A stretch of 64,000 nucleotides of DNA from Phallus indusiatus. Lineage: Eukaryota > Basidiomycota > Agaricomycetes > Phallales > Phallaceae. Shown piece after piece: positions 11,826 through 22,748 of this stretch (position 1 is the first letter of the stretch; each line of letters opens with the position of its first letter). Made by a program: the position numbers and the translations under genes. The DNA is taken from NCBI GenBank assembly GCA_027605045.1, contig JAQFWX010000004.1:2490683-2554682 (forward strand). Direction: 5' to 3'. Below the pieces are notes generated by a model. The model saw nothing but the letters and a program-made list of their open reading frames with translations, did not search any database and was not told the origin of the DNA.

Positions 11826-12859
11826 TTATACCTCCTTGACTTTGACGGTACCCCGTAGCAAACCAGTCTGAAAAAGTGAACTTTAAGAGATGTTGTGGTA
11901 TAACATGTACTGTTTTACTTACCCGACGAGCGGCAATAAGACCGACTTTTTGACCAGGAACGGCGGAGCGAGGGACAGTAGAGGCTTTACCAATGTGCTA
12001 AGGCAAGTTAGTAAATGTACATCATTCCTAGAGCTAATACATACTTGATGGTTACCACCACCATGAGGGTGATCCACGGGGTTCATAGCAACACCACGAG
12101 TACGGGGCCAGCTGGAATAGCAATGAAATCAGGATATGTCGAAAAAAAAAAACCGTATTACGCACTTGTAACGCTTGGCCTTGAATTTGTGGTATGCCCG
12201 ACCAGCCTTCAACAAGGGTTTGTCGATACGACCTCCACCAGCAACAATGCCGACCGATGCACGTGCACTTCCGCTGATAGTCTTCTTAGCTCCACTAGGA
12301 AGACGAATACGGGTCTTGTTGTCATCAGGGGAGTGACCGATGACGGTAGCGTAGTTGCCGGAAGTTCGTGCCAAAGCACCACGGTCACCAGCTTTCTCTT
12401 CTACATTGCAGATAATGGTACCTTCGGGAAGTTGGCTAACAGGGAGGACGTTTCCGACAGTCAATGCAGCCTTCTTTCCGCAGTAGACGAATGCACCGGT
12501 GTGCATGCCTTCGGTTGCAATAAAGGTTTCTACACGTAACTTGTAGCGATAAGGGTCACGGAAGACGACGCGAGCCAGAGGTGCACCACTGTTATGAAAT
12601 GAGTATTTCGCGATACGAAATCTGGCTAAAACAAGAAATTACCGTCCAGGATCGTGGATAATATCTTTTACTATACCCCGAACGTAACCATTACGTTCGG
12701 CGTAATCTAATGGTCGAAGGCGGGCTGGAGCCTTGTTGTGGTGAGTGTGTGATTTGAACTACAAAAAGACCATGATATTAGACAAAAACGCAGTATTTCG
12801 ATAGACCGCTAACATACGATGGCGTGCGACCGTCTTTGAGCCCTAATAACCCGACCCAT
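11826..12859 (-). CDS. RPL2: 60S ribosomal protein uL2 (L8; yeast Rpl2)
   Basis: Large-subunit ribosomal protein at the peptidyl-transferase centre. Start at 12859 gives [14 protein letters not shown], then after an intron [41 protein letters not shown] and the [13 protein letters not shown] block. The invariant core [13 protein letters not shown] contains the His implicated in peptidyl transfer. The protein ends [20 protein letters not shown] at a stop at 11826-11828. About five introns; the intron before [11 protein letters not shown] carries a long poly-T tract near 12140. Length is close to the family's about 254 residues. Intact. Confidence 0.95.
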
Positions 12860-13619
12860 TGGAAATGCTACAATAGCAGGTAGTCAGTCAAAATTTTTGA
12901 GTCAGGATGTATAGTCAGTCCATCCAACTGCACTTCAACGCATCCATCCAAACATATCTCTCAAAGCAAGTTATTTCTGCTCTGAAAGACAGTTGAAAAC
13001 ACCCCATCCATTCAACTGCAGCAGCTTTTCCTCAAAAAATCGAACTGAAGATGGTGTACTTACGTTGTTGACGACGTTGACGAAGAGAATCTGAGTTTCG
13101 TTGTAGCCGGTGGGCCGAATTGATTCCGCGGCAGTATGGGCGTCTGACAAGATAGGGTGCGGTGGTACACCAGAGTACACGGATCCGACCCACATGTTAG
13201 TGCAACGTGTGTGCATGAACCTCTTGCTGTATTGATCCGTCATGGGTTTAATAATTATGAAGAATCAAGAATTGTCATGACTTTATGTAACTACTTTGGT
13301 TGAAAAAGACGAGAAATCATAACAACTTGAAACCGCGTCGGCTGAGAATCGCGACTGGCAATGCACAACTTGAGCTCGGAACTTGGCAAGCTCAAGGGCA
13401 AATGCTTAAACATATACTTATACACTATATCTGAACAATACCTTGACGAAACCTTTACTGTTTTCGTGTACTTTGGAGATGCTTTAATGAGATTACGTAA
13501 ATATCCTTTTCAGGCGAGACAAAATATTTTTGTGTTTCTCACAAAGCGAAGGTAAATTAGAGTCGCGTTTTTAGCGCTTGAGGCCTCTTTTTTTCCTAGT
13601 GTACACTTCCCATCCAAAA
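12860..13619. other. Promoter region between divergent uL2 and RAD16
   Basis: About 760 nt separating the divergent start codons at 12859 (-) and 13620 (+). Apart from the doubtful open frame at 12971-13243 I see no gene. It must contain both promoters. Confidence 0.5.
12971..13243 (-). CDS. Hypothetical open frame upstream of uL2
   Basis: Minus-strand frame starting MTDQYSKRFMHTRC, reaching about 60 residues before a consensus donor (gtaagt) that follows the codons for ...FVNVVNN. The composition looks protein-like and the region is more GC-rich than its flanks, but I recognise no family. It could be a short separate gene, an upstream exon transcribed with uL2, or chance. The uL2 start at 12859 does not need it. 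Confidence 0.25.
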   Translation of the reverse strand: MTDQYSKRFMHTRCTNMWVGSVYSGVPPHPILSDAHTAAESIRPTGYNETQILFVNVVNNVSTPSSVRFFEEKLLQLNGWGVFNCLSEQK

Positions 13620-16600
13620 ATGCCACGTCGAAAAACATTAGATTCTTCAACACCGTCCTCAATTTCAACTCGATCTTCGGCTCGTCTTAGTGCTACTTCA
13701 AAGTCAGGAACGTCTACGCCAGCAACATCTGTACCAGATGACTCTCCCAATCTTGCCACCCAGGGTAAAGAGGTGAAGTCTGTGGCACGAACGAATGCCA
13801 AAAGGTCTCGTGAAAAAACAGTTGACAGCGATGATTTGGACGCCGTTGACGAGAAAATTACCACAAAAAAACGCGTATTATCTCGTTCAGCTTTTGTAGA
13901 ATTGACGCGCAAAAATGTCTCTATCACTGAGGTAAGAAGACACCCCTCGCCAGCCCTTTGTATTGTTTTGTGAATCGTTTGTGCAAGGCAACACCATCAA
14001 GAACAAGAACAAGAAACGAAGAATCAAAGCTAAGACCGATCAGTCCTGTTTCGGAAGCCGAGCTCCTGTCTGATAATGAGCTGAACTATGAAGAATCAAA
14101 CTCAAGCGGTTCCGAGTTTCGACTTTCAGATGATGAAGATTTTCATCCAAAACGCCGTGGAGATATTCTTGAAGATGGATTTGACCTCGAAGGAATGAGT
14201 GGAGACGAAGCAGAAGCCGCTATGATGTCTGCAGCAATACAAATGTCTCTACAAACCTCAAATCAACATGCTTCGAATGGCGCTTCAAGTTCACGTTCTG
14301 TTGCCGTCGCTAGAAGAGCAGCAGCTGCTGAAAGAAGACAACATGCCAATAATCCCCCAGTGTCCGATGGTGATCTTTCTGATTGGGGATATGAGCATCC
14401 AGACGACGATTCTGAAGAAGAGCCGCTTGCAAATCAAGGCAAGGGCAAGGGTCAGGGTAAAGGTAAAGCCAAGGTGCCTTCAGCAACAATATTTACTTTG
14501 GCCGAACTCCGAGAGCGAAGCAAACAGGCGCGAGAAGAAAAGTACAATCGTAGACAGGAAGAGATGGCCTTGCGAAGGAAGCTTGGGAGGAAACTGACGC
14601 ATGTCAGCAGCTCTCGATTGTCCTTTTTCTTTCTAGAAAACTCACGCGTCGTGTTTTAGGCTGAGAGAACTACACTCGCATTGTATAGACACCATTCAGG
14701 TAAGCCTGCCGTCATCTTCCAAAACTGACTGCCGATGACGTGCATTCATACAGAATTGAAGACTGTATGGGGCGATTTGGAAGAAAATATCCCTATTACA
14801 GTACCTATCAAGGATACCCAGCCTGCAGGATTGAAACTCTCTTTGCTTCCATTTCAGCTAGAAAGTTTATACTGGATGAAGAAACAAGAAAAAGGCCCGT
14901 GGGCAGGAGGGATGCTAGCCGTAGGTTTTTCAACCCCTCAGTGTCTTTTACGTATTTATCATTTTGTTTCATTCAGGACGAGATGGGGTAATATCTTCTT
15001 TTTCTTTCCGACATGCTGTATAATGACTTCAAACCAGAATGGGTAAAACCATCCAAACTATAGCATTGTTAGTTTCAGACCGCCAAAAGCCAAACTTGAT
15101 TGTAGCGTAAGTCGAACAATGTTTTATTAGTCACCTGCTGATACCCTACCCACAGACCTACTGTTGCGATTATGCAGTGGAAGAATGAAATCGAGGCTCA
15201 TACCGACGACTTCAAGGTCCTTCTTTGGCATGGTTATCACCGCGAACAGAAAATGGCAGAGCTCCAGAAATACGATGTGGTCAGTCTTTTTCCAGTCCAG
15301 ACGGTACACGTCCATGTTTATGTCATGCTCATTAAATGTACAGGTCTTGACAAGCTATGCCGTTCTAGAAAGTTGCTTCAGGAAGCAGCAAAATGGTTTC
15401 AAACGTAGAGGACAAATTGTCAAAGAGAAGTCTGTTGTGCACGCCATTGAATGGAAGAGAATTATTGTGGGTGGAGCTCTGAGTTTGGAAGATGAAGCTT
15501 TTCCCCCCTAATGAACCGTCCTATAGCTCGATGAAGCACATAATATAAAGGAAAGGGCGACAAATACGGCGAAGGCGACATTTGAGTTACAGAGCACGTA
15601 TAAATGGTGCCTTTCGGGTACACCATTACAGAACAGAGTTGGAGAGTTATACAGTCTTGTGAGGTATGCAAAGCATCGACTATTAACATTCCTATGCATT
15701 CTTACCAACTATGACATAGATTCCTTGGTGGCGACCCATTCTCCTATTACTTTTGTACGGGTCTCTTATCACCACCCAAGTTCCTTTTACTCATACCGTG
15801 CTTTGTCAGGTAAAGTCTGTGCGTGCAAATCTTTGCATTGGAGGTTCACCGATAAGCGAACTTGCGATGGTAAGTGATTCGACAGTATCCACCACACGTT
15901 TATTGACAATCTGGGAATCGTGCAGATTGTGGTCATAGTCCCACGCAGGTATGTTAAACCTTGTGTCGTTATTCACACAAGCTCCTAACTTAACATTGCA
16001 GCATGTAAGTAAAATTGTACAAAATGGAAGATCAAACTAAATGTCAAACTCCATAAGACCTGTTTCTGGAACAATGAGATCCTGACTCCTATTCAAAAGG
16101 TGCCGTTTTTTCGCGATGCTCAGCTCGTGGATTAAGGTACCGGTATCGCTAACTTGGGCTTTCAGAACGCAATGCAAGGCCCTGGTAGGCTCGCTTTCAA
16201 GAAACTGAAGATTCTTTTGGACCGTATGATGCTGAGAAGAACAAAGGTCAATCAATTTCTCAGACGCGACATCCTTTCTTATGTTCTCAATTCTTTTGTA
16301 GATTGAGAGGGCTGATGATCTAGGACTTCCTCCGAGAACCGTAATGGTCCGGCGGGACTACTTTAGTGAAGAAGAGCGAGAGTTATATCTGTCTCTGTTC
16401 TCTGATGCTAAGCGACAGTTTTCGTGAGTTCAAGTGTCTAGACATAGTGCGAAGCTTGTTCAGTAATCTCTCGCTTTAGGACATACGTTGATTCAGGAAC
16501 TTTGTTGAACAGTATGAGAGACCTTTCTTCGTTTCAGTGCTCTTTATCGACAGCTGTTAACCCTCGTGATTAGATTACTCCAACATCTTCAGTCTTATCA

Positions 16601-18247
16601 CTCGAATGCGTCAAATGGCATGCCACGTAGGCTAGACGTTCATTCTCCTCATTGAAAAAGCTCTAATGAATTCCAGCCTGACCTCGTTCTGAAGAGCAAA
16701 AGGAATGCAGGAAAACTTTCTGAAGACATTGAAGAAGCTCCTGTTTGCCGTTTATGTCACGACATTGCTGAAGATGCCGTGCGATCGAAGTGTCATCACA
16801 TATTTGTTAGTCAAAATCTTCTCACTTTGCGTTTGATGAAATAATGTTTTTGTCTCCCAACTAGGATCGTGAATGCATGCGACAATATCTATCTGCCGCG
16901 GTCGAAAACACGGTACGTGTAATTGTCCAAGATATTCCTACCTTTGAAGTTGGTTGCTGATTTGTTCTATGTTAAGCCGGCTTGCCCTGTCTGCCATCTT
17001 CCCATCTCAGTCGATCTTGACGCACCAGCAGTAGAGTTCGATGAGGATGCTAGGAAAACAGCAGCCACTCGACAGGGTATTCTTGGACGTCTTGATTTTG
17101 ATGCCTGGAGATCTTCCACGAAGATTGAAGCTCTGATTGAGGAGCTTACTAACTTGCGACGTCAGGATGCCACCACGAAAAGTCTTGTGTTCAGTCAATT
17201 TGTCAATTTTTTGGATTTGATTGCGTTCAGGCTGCAAAGAGCTGGTTTTAATGTGGGTTGCTTTTTTTGGTTGGTGATGAAGATGTTCGGTCATTGATCA
17301 TGATGTGCTATGCAGATATGCAGACTGGAAGGAACGATGAGTCCTCAAGCTCGTGACGCAACGATTAAGCACTTTAGTATGTTCGGTCGTTGCTTTTCGT
17401 TCCAATGTGATAAATGTCGCGCCTTCAGTGAATAATGTCGATGTAACCGTCTTTCTCGTTAGTTTGAAAGCTGGTGGTGTAGCCCTTAATCTTACAGAGG
17501 TACGGTAGCTGTTTGTTCTTCTCCAGGAAGCTACGATAAATCCGCTGATTCTTAGGCTTCCCGAGTCTATCTTATGGATAGTTGGCAAGTGTTTTTCACT
17601 GCACATATTCTTTGAGAATGATATTTTATACTTCTTCAGGTGGAATCCAGCAGTAGAGTACCGTAAGCTTGTTCTGATCTTTCGCATTTTTGCGGTGTTT
17701 AGTCATGCCGTTCTGCAGAGGCCATGGATCGTATACATCGATTAGGACAATACAGGCCTGTACAAGCTATCAAGCTGGTTATAGAAGATTCTATAGAAAG
17801 TCGGATTATTCAAGTAAGCGGAAGTTCTTTATGCTCGTAGACTTTTGTTGAATTGACCATGCCCTACAGCTGCAAGAGAAGAAAAAAGCCATGGTCGATG
17901 CTACTGTAAGTTTCAAAAAATGAATTTTGCTTCATGATGATTCACACCACATCTTTAGTTATCAACGGATGATTCGGTATGTTTCTTGTCTAATAGCTGG
18001 CAACGTTTCGGTCACTGAAGTCCTGCAGGCCATGGGAAGGTTGACGCCAGAGGTAAGCTTCCCTAATTGTTGATGTTCTGAATGACTGAACTAATCTTTT
18101 TTTTTTGACAGGATGTGAGTTTTCCCTATTTGATCGGTGATTTGTCGGTAGTTCTGAATTAACATCATCTCGTAGCTTGGATTCCTTTTCAGAGTGGGTT
18201 GTGCTCTTAAACTGTTTTACTCAAGCTCACAATCATCATAGCTTTAA
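13620..18247 (+). CDS. RAD16: Nucleotide-excision repair ATPase Rad16 (SNF2 helicase with RING finger)
   Basis: SNF2-family DNA translocase of global-genome nucleotide excision repair; with Rad7 it detects lesions in silent chromatin and has a RING ubiquitin-ligase module. The start at 13620 gives [14 protein letters not shown]; an earlier in-frame ATG at 13578 is less likely. An acidic disordered N-terminus is followed by helicase motifs: [15 protein letters not shown] (I), [10 protein letters not shown] (II), [17 protein letters not shown] (III) and, after the RING, FSQF and LNLTE...DSWWNPAVE and DRIHRLGQ (V-VI). The Cys/His module [18 protein letters not shown] and a C3HC4 RING ([12 protein letters not shown]...CHHIF...CPVCHLPI) are intact. 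The C-terminus LTPEDLGFLFRL is rebuilt only by splicing five tiny exons (18, 24, 3, 18 and 6 nt). Two exons are 3 nt and one intron is GC-AG. Around 25 exons; no disabling lesion. Confidence 0.93.
16002..16004 (+). other. 3-nt micro-exon (CAT, His) in RAD16
   Basis: CAT lies between two 53-nt introns (15949-16001 and 16005-16057), each with GT...AG ends. Including it gives CGHSPTQ-H-TCFWNN; yeast Rad16 also has QHT at this point, so the His supports the exon. Confidence 0.7.
17585..17639 (+). other. GC-AG intron in RAD16
   Basis: The conserved DSWWNPAVE of SNF2 motif V is restored only if the 55-nt intron starts with GCAAGT and ends TTCAG. No GT donor nearby preserves both tryptophans and the frame. 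Confidence 0.75.
18112..18114 (+). other. 3-nt micro-exon (GAT, Asp) in RAD16
   Basis: GAT sits between introns 18053-18111 (59 nt, poly-T then gacag) and 18115-18175 (61 nt, starting gtgagt). It supplies the Asp of the conserved C-terminal LTPE-D-LGFLFRL. Confidence 0.75.
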
Positions 18248-18516
18248 CTCTCAACGTGGAAACGGATGGGAACTACATCATAAACGCGAATATCTCTTTA
18301 TATACATACCCTTTTATTGATTCGACCAAATGATACTCATATATGACGAGGATGAGTCCAAAAACAACAAGACGTTTGAATTGCATGTATTTGGTATAAC
18401 AGTGGTGAATGAAATAACATCGTTTTACAAACATAAAAGAAAACTAAGTCCTACACGGTCTTCCCTGGATAATGGATAGTATACGCATTCTTTCTTACAC
18501 GCGGACCGCTCGCAGT

Positions 18517-19465
18517 TCACCATTCCTTCGCAATTTTGAACGTCCACTCGAAATCTTCAGAAAAAGGGGTCAGGAATGTGCTCGTTTAGTTTAACTTTGA
18601 AAATAGAACAAACCGCAATATACGTGACCGTCATCGTCTATGACTCTACTTCTTACATGATAGGTTCCGCTGCGCGCCAGCAAACCGGATGGACTTTCTT
18701 CCCGATCGAAGTCTTTGGAGTACGAAGATCCGTCAGGAGAAGGTGCGTAAGAGCCTAACATCTGCTCAAATTTGTCGACTAATCGTGTGCGCTGTTTCAG
18801 CTTGACGAGTTTCCGAATACATGAGAAGGAGGAGAATGAGCACCTTTGAGTCCCGATCGCTTTACTACGTGTATATACCGTGCGCCAGTGATGATACTGT
18901 GATGAACTTTGAATTTGATGCCGACACTATGGGAAGAAAGACGCCGTTCAGTGAGTTTTCGCTTTTTGCTCAAGATGAGAGATATGTGACTTTTACCAGT
19001 ACTCAACACCTTCCTTGATAACGAACCCCTCTTTCTTGTACTTTTCTAACTTGGTGGGATCGTTAGGGTCCATAATCAAAGTTTTGCCAGCAGGAAGAGT
19101 GTCGCTTGTAAGGTACAGCTCCAAAACTGTAAACTGAAAACAAAAGCATTAAATAAGGAATGGTGAAGAGTAGATAATAGCGTACTTTCGGTCCGCTGCC
19201 AGCAGCCACGGCATCATTCAATCCAAGAGATGCTTTCCAGCGATTTAGAGATTCATCGTTGGCATCAAGGTTCTTATATTCGTCCACTGACTTCAGTTCG
19301 GTGACTTTGTAGCCAACTGTTTGCGAGGGAGCCAAATCATCTTGATCTTCATTCTGGGGCTGAATAGATAGTATAAGGAAATATCGATATGATTAGCATC
19401 ACCGGATTGAGCTTCTCAAAACAGGCGAGATAATGGGCGCAATGTGTGCTGCTTACCGTACTCAT
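18517..19465 (-). CDS. RDI1: Rho GDP-dissociation inhibitor (Rho-GDI)
   Basis: Cytosolic chaperone that extracts prenylated Rho/Cdc42 GTPases from membranes and keeps them GDP-bound. Start at 19465; the first coding exon is only 9 nt (MST) before a gtaagc donor. The protein continues PQNEDQDDLAPSQTVGY, with the family block LDANDESLNRWKASLGL. The immunoglobulin-like domain follows: TVLELYLTSDTLPAGK, IKEGVEYCVGIKFKVHH and ITGARYIHVVKRSGLK, then the lipid-pocket segment and the terminal DFEWTFKIAKEW (stop at 18517-18519). About five introns, all joins in phase. Intact; length near the usual 200 residues. Confidence 0.93.
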
Positions 19466-19812
19466 CGTTGATTAGTGATTGTGATTGAAAAAGCGGTTCA
19501 AGTTGTATAAAGGAAGTGGTGGAGTTATCGAGCTTTTATAGTCTTTTGGACGTAGGGTTTAGTAGCTCAGTAGCAACAAGCGATGGTCACACTCAGTCCA
19601 AAGTTGTGACAACAATCCTTGGTGCCGATTGGCTCTCGGACGACACGATCGATGTAGATAAAGCACTCGGTAAATCCCGTGCGTTTTATGCGCAAACTCT
19701 CAGGGCCTTGCTTTCTGTTTACGTGTAATATATAACAACTGATATATATATATTCCCAAAACTTATATGATCACTTGTATGAAACGTTTAGCCAAATGTT
19801 ATCCGATCCCGT
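19466..19812. other. Intergenic: Rho-GDI promoter and 3' flank of the CCCH gene
   Basis: 347 nt with AT-rich runs (near 19735-19765). The plus-strand open frame at 19516-19728 has no family resemblance and is not called. Confidence 0.5.
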
Positions 19813-21849
19813 CTAGGAATGCATGTTTTCTAGAAACGTCCAACACACGTGCATCAATAGACTGGACCACATATGATACACAGCGACGAGGCAAGGACTC
19901 ACTGCCTTTGAACCAGCATCTGTCCAATTTCTTATGGTAACATTGTGGACCCTGAGGACATTTGTGCCCAAGCGCGCAATTCTCTCCGAAAGGGCATGGA
20001 GAATCTAGTATGGTGCAACATTCAAGGAAACGGGCCGGAAAGTCAAACGCTGAAAGGTGACGTACCGGAGTTGACGGCTGGACAAGGACTCTTCTTTGCA
20101 TTCTGACTCAACATTTCATAATGTTCCGCTTCAAGTAGGTAGTCATGAGCGTATTTACAATCCGCCTGTAAACAACGTAATCGTGTGGTTAGCTCGGCCA
20201 ATATTACTAGTAGTAGATAATTTATGTAATGCTTACGCCCTTAACACATTTCGAGAGATAGAACAAGTTACAAGGAGGAGGGACATCTGCGAATGTGACT
20301 GTCAAAATTCATTTCTACGACTAGTATGAAACGATACATACGTTTGTGTAATTCCTGGTAAAATCGACATCAAGTTTATATACAGACCCCGACTGTTCTT
20401 GAGAACTCACTAAATTTGGATTTATTCGTCTAAGCCTTCTCCCGTTAGCAGGGGAGTCAGGACGGGTCATAAGCTGCGCTGCAGAAGTAGGGTAAAAGCT
20501 GTCAACAGCTGCAGCATACAACTTGCCACCGTTACTACTCGAGGAACATGCACCGGGGGGAGGAGACGGGGTAGAGGGTCTAGCAGAAAGAGCACCATTC
20601 ACATTGGCAGCCAACATCTTGGGTATCTTTTCCGTCCGGAACAGGCCTCCGATATTCAAAACGGGCATGTGCAGAGATGCAATTTCATGGGCCATCTGGT
20701 CATATCCTTGCAGTAAAACCAGCTTGTCAAGGAGATTGTTGTTGTGAAGTTCCGCCAGAGTCGGGTAATATCCATTGTCGTGTGCACCCCAAAATAAATT
20801 CGAGACGTTTGGGGAAATTGAGTCCAGGATTGAAGATAGGCTAAAAAAGAAGGGTGTAGTATTGATAGGATAATCAATGTTTGGGGACAGATTTTTTAAT
20901 GAAATGAGGGCTCACCTTTTATTTTTGCATCAGCTGCTTCCTTTCCCGAATGAACATCGTTGACGAGAAGACGTGGATTGGCCTGATTGAACGCTGCCAT
21001 AAATCCTTCAAATTCGTCTACGCTGCATATGTTCGCTCCAACGACTGCTTGCTTTAAACCTTTCATATTAAAAAACATATAAGTCCAGACCTGAACTTGA
21101 CCGAGGGACGGGGAACCGGAACGAGGTTTCTCAGAATTGGGAGTGCCGGGTTGAGTGGTGGAACCATTGACGTGATTTATTATACTTTCATTTAACATCT
21201 GGGCAGCTTCCAAACCACCTTCACGACCCCTTTGGAGGAGCTCATCACTGAAAATATAACCATCGCCGTCGATAAGAGCCAATACCATGGATTCGCGGTC
21301 CTGAGCCTTACAGTGCCGGCGTAAACGAATAAGACAAAAAGAAAACACAATCAAATACAAAGATACCTTGGGCGGAGGGTTCGAAGCTGCTACCTGAGCG
21401 TCCAATACTTTAATTCTTTCCTCTAGAAGCCTAATCTTGTCTTCTGCCTGTCTAACCTTTTCCTCAGCTTCATCGGCTTTGCGGTTTTCCTGATTATACG
21501 CCTTCTTCCACAAATCTACCTCTTTCTTAATTTCCTTGTCCGTTTCCTGAGCCTCCTTTAGTTGATCCTCAAAATGTCTGTAGGATTCACAGACTCTCCG
21601 AAGTATCTCTAAAGGGTGGGCGTAGGAAAATCTGATCGTATGATGTGTAGTACCGTACTAGCATAAAACCCACCCTTCTCATTATCTATCATAGAAAAAC
21701 TACCAGGGCAAATGTCAGACAAGGAACACTTCAATGTGAGGTTTTGCATACTGCTTCTGTATTGCACTCTGCCATTCCGCCAGCTCTGCATTCAACTGTC
21801 GGTTCGCGGTCGCAAGACCGGGGGGGACCTCCAGAGCGATCGCTGCCAT
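19813..21849 (-). CDS. Coiled-coil, NYN-like and tandem CCCH zinc-finger protein
   Basis: Predicted RNA-binding and possibly RNA-cleaving protein of a fungal family pairing an NYN/PIN-like domain (I associate it with Pfam DUF7923) with CCCH fingers. Start at 21849 (MAAIALEVPPGLATANRQLN). A charged coiled coil follows, rich in Glu/Lys. The NYN-like domain begins MVLALIDGDGYIFSDELLQ; acidic residues in IDGDG and VNDVHSGKEAADAK suit a metal site. Later blocks are WTYMFFNMKGLKQ and LFWGAHDNGYYPTLAEL. Two zinc fingers end the protein: CNLFYLSKCVKGADCKYAH (C-x7-C-x5-C-x3-H) and one joined across an intron (C-x8-C-x5-C-x3-H). The final splice gives CWFKGKNMHS at 19813. Nuclease activity is inferred only. 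Confidence 0.8.
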
Positions 21850-22748
21850 TCAAACTAAGCGCAAAAATAACCAAATCTGTTGAAAGAGCAAACAAAGTAG
21901 AAGTAAAGAGAAAACGTTTAAGGGGAATTATGGATGAATAAAATTCTTCTTTAACCAAGTAGTCCTTATTTATCAGAAGCTAGTTCGACGTCGCCGGATC
22001 CTTGCTTTCTGGTGAATCTGTGCGCAGTGTAGCCAGTAACAATGTTTCCATTTCGGCAATTTATTTAATTTTAATGTTCACGAGATTGAGGAGTTTTGTC
22101 AAAACTGAGTGAAACTTTGCGTTCACATCGCAGGTGATGGTCCAGAAGAGAACCTGAACCACGTTGATCCGGCGTGACAGTCACGTGTTGTCACGAAACT
22201 GCACATGGGCACGGTCAAGCCACGATCCTTTTCTGGCCCTTCTCGAACCTTAATTTAGATTTTGGGGGTGCCAGCAAGGTGGACATGCTGAAAACAAACG
22301 GCTTGGAGATATATAATAATGTATATTAAAAAATTGTGTTAATGGTTAGAAGAGCTCAGGTCATGTGCAATGCGAAATTGATTGACTTCGCGGCACTAAC
22401 CTCAGTAATGTGCCTTATAAATGCTATTTCAGCATTATACAATGCAAGGTATGTGGTGGTGATTCGTTCGGGTGCATAACGACTCGATCTTAGCCTCCGT
22501 GCTGCATACGTGTATGTGCAAAGGAGCATACGGCCTGCGTACCGATCAATGCAAATTGACTGAGCTCTAAAATTATAATCAAAATAATAATCTAATGCTG
22601 AAGATAGGTAAAAAAAACTAGTCTCACGGAACGAATGGCTCCTTCGTTAATTTCCTGCTGTCAGACATTCCCCAGCATCAATTGATCACACGACTAGCAA
22701 AGACCCTGACTGTTTTACAATGTTATACAAACAAATCATTCCTTCAAT
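21850..22748. other. Intergenic: CCCH gene promoter
   Basis: About 900 nt without a supported gene. A CACGTG-type core occurs near 22180 in a stretch with repeated GTCACG. The rest is AT-rich. Confidence 0.4.
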
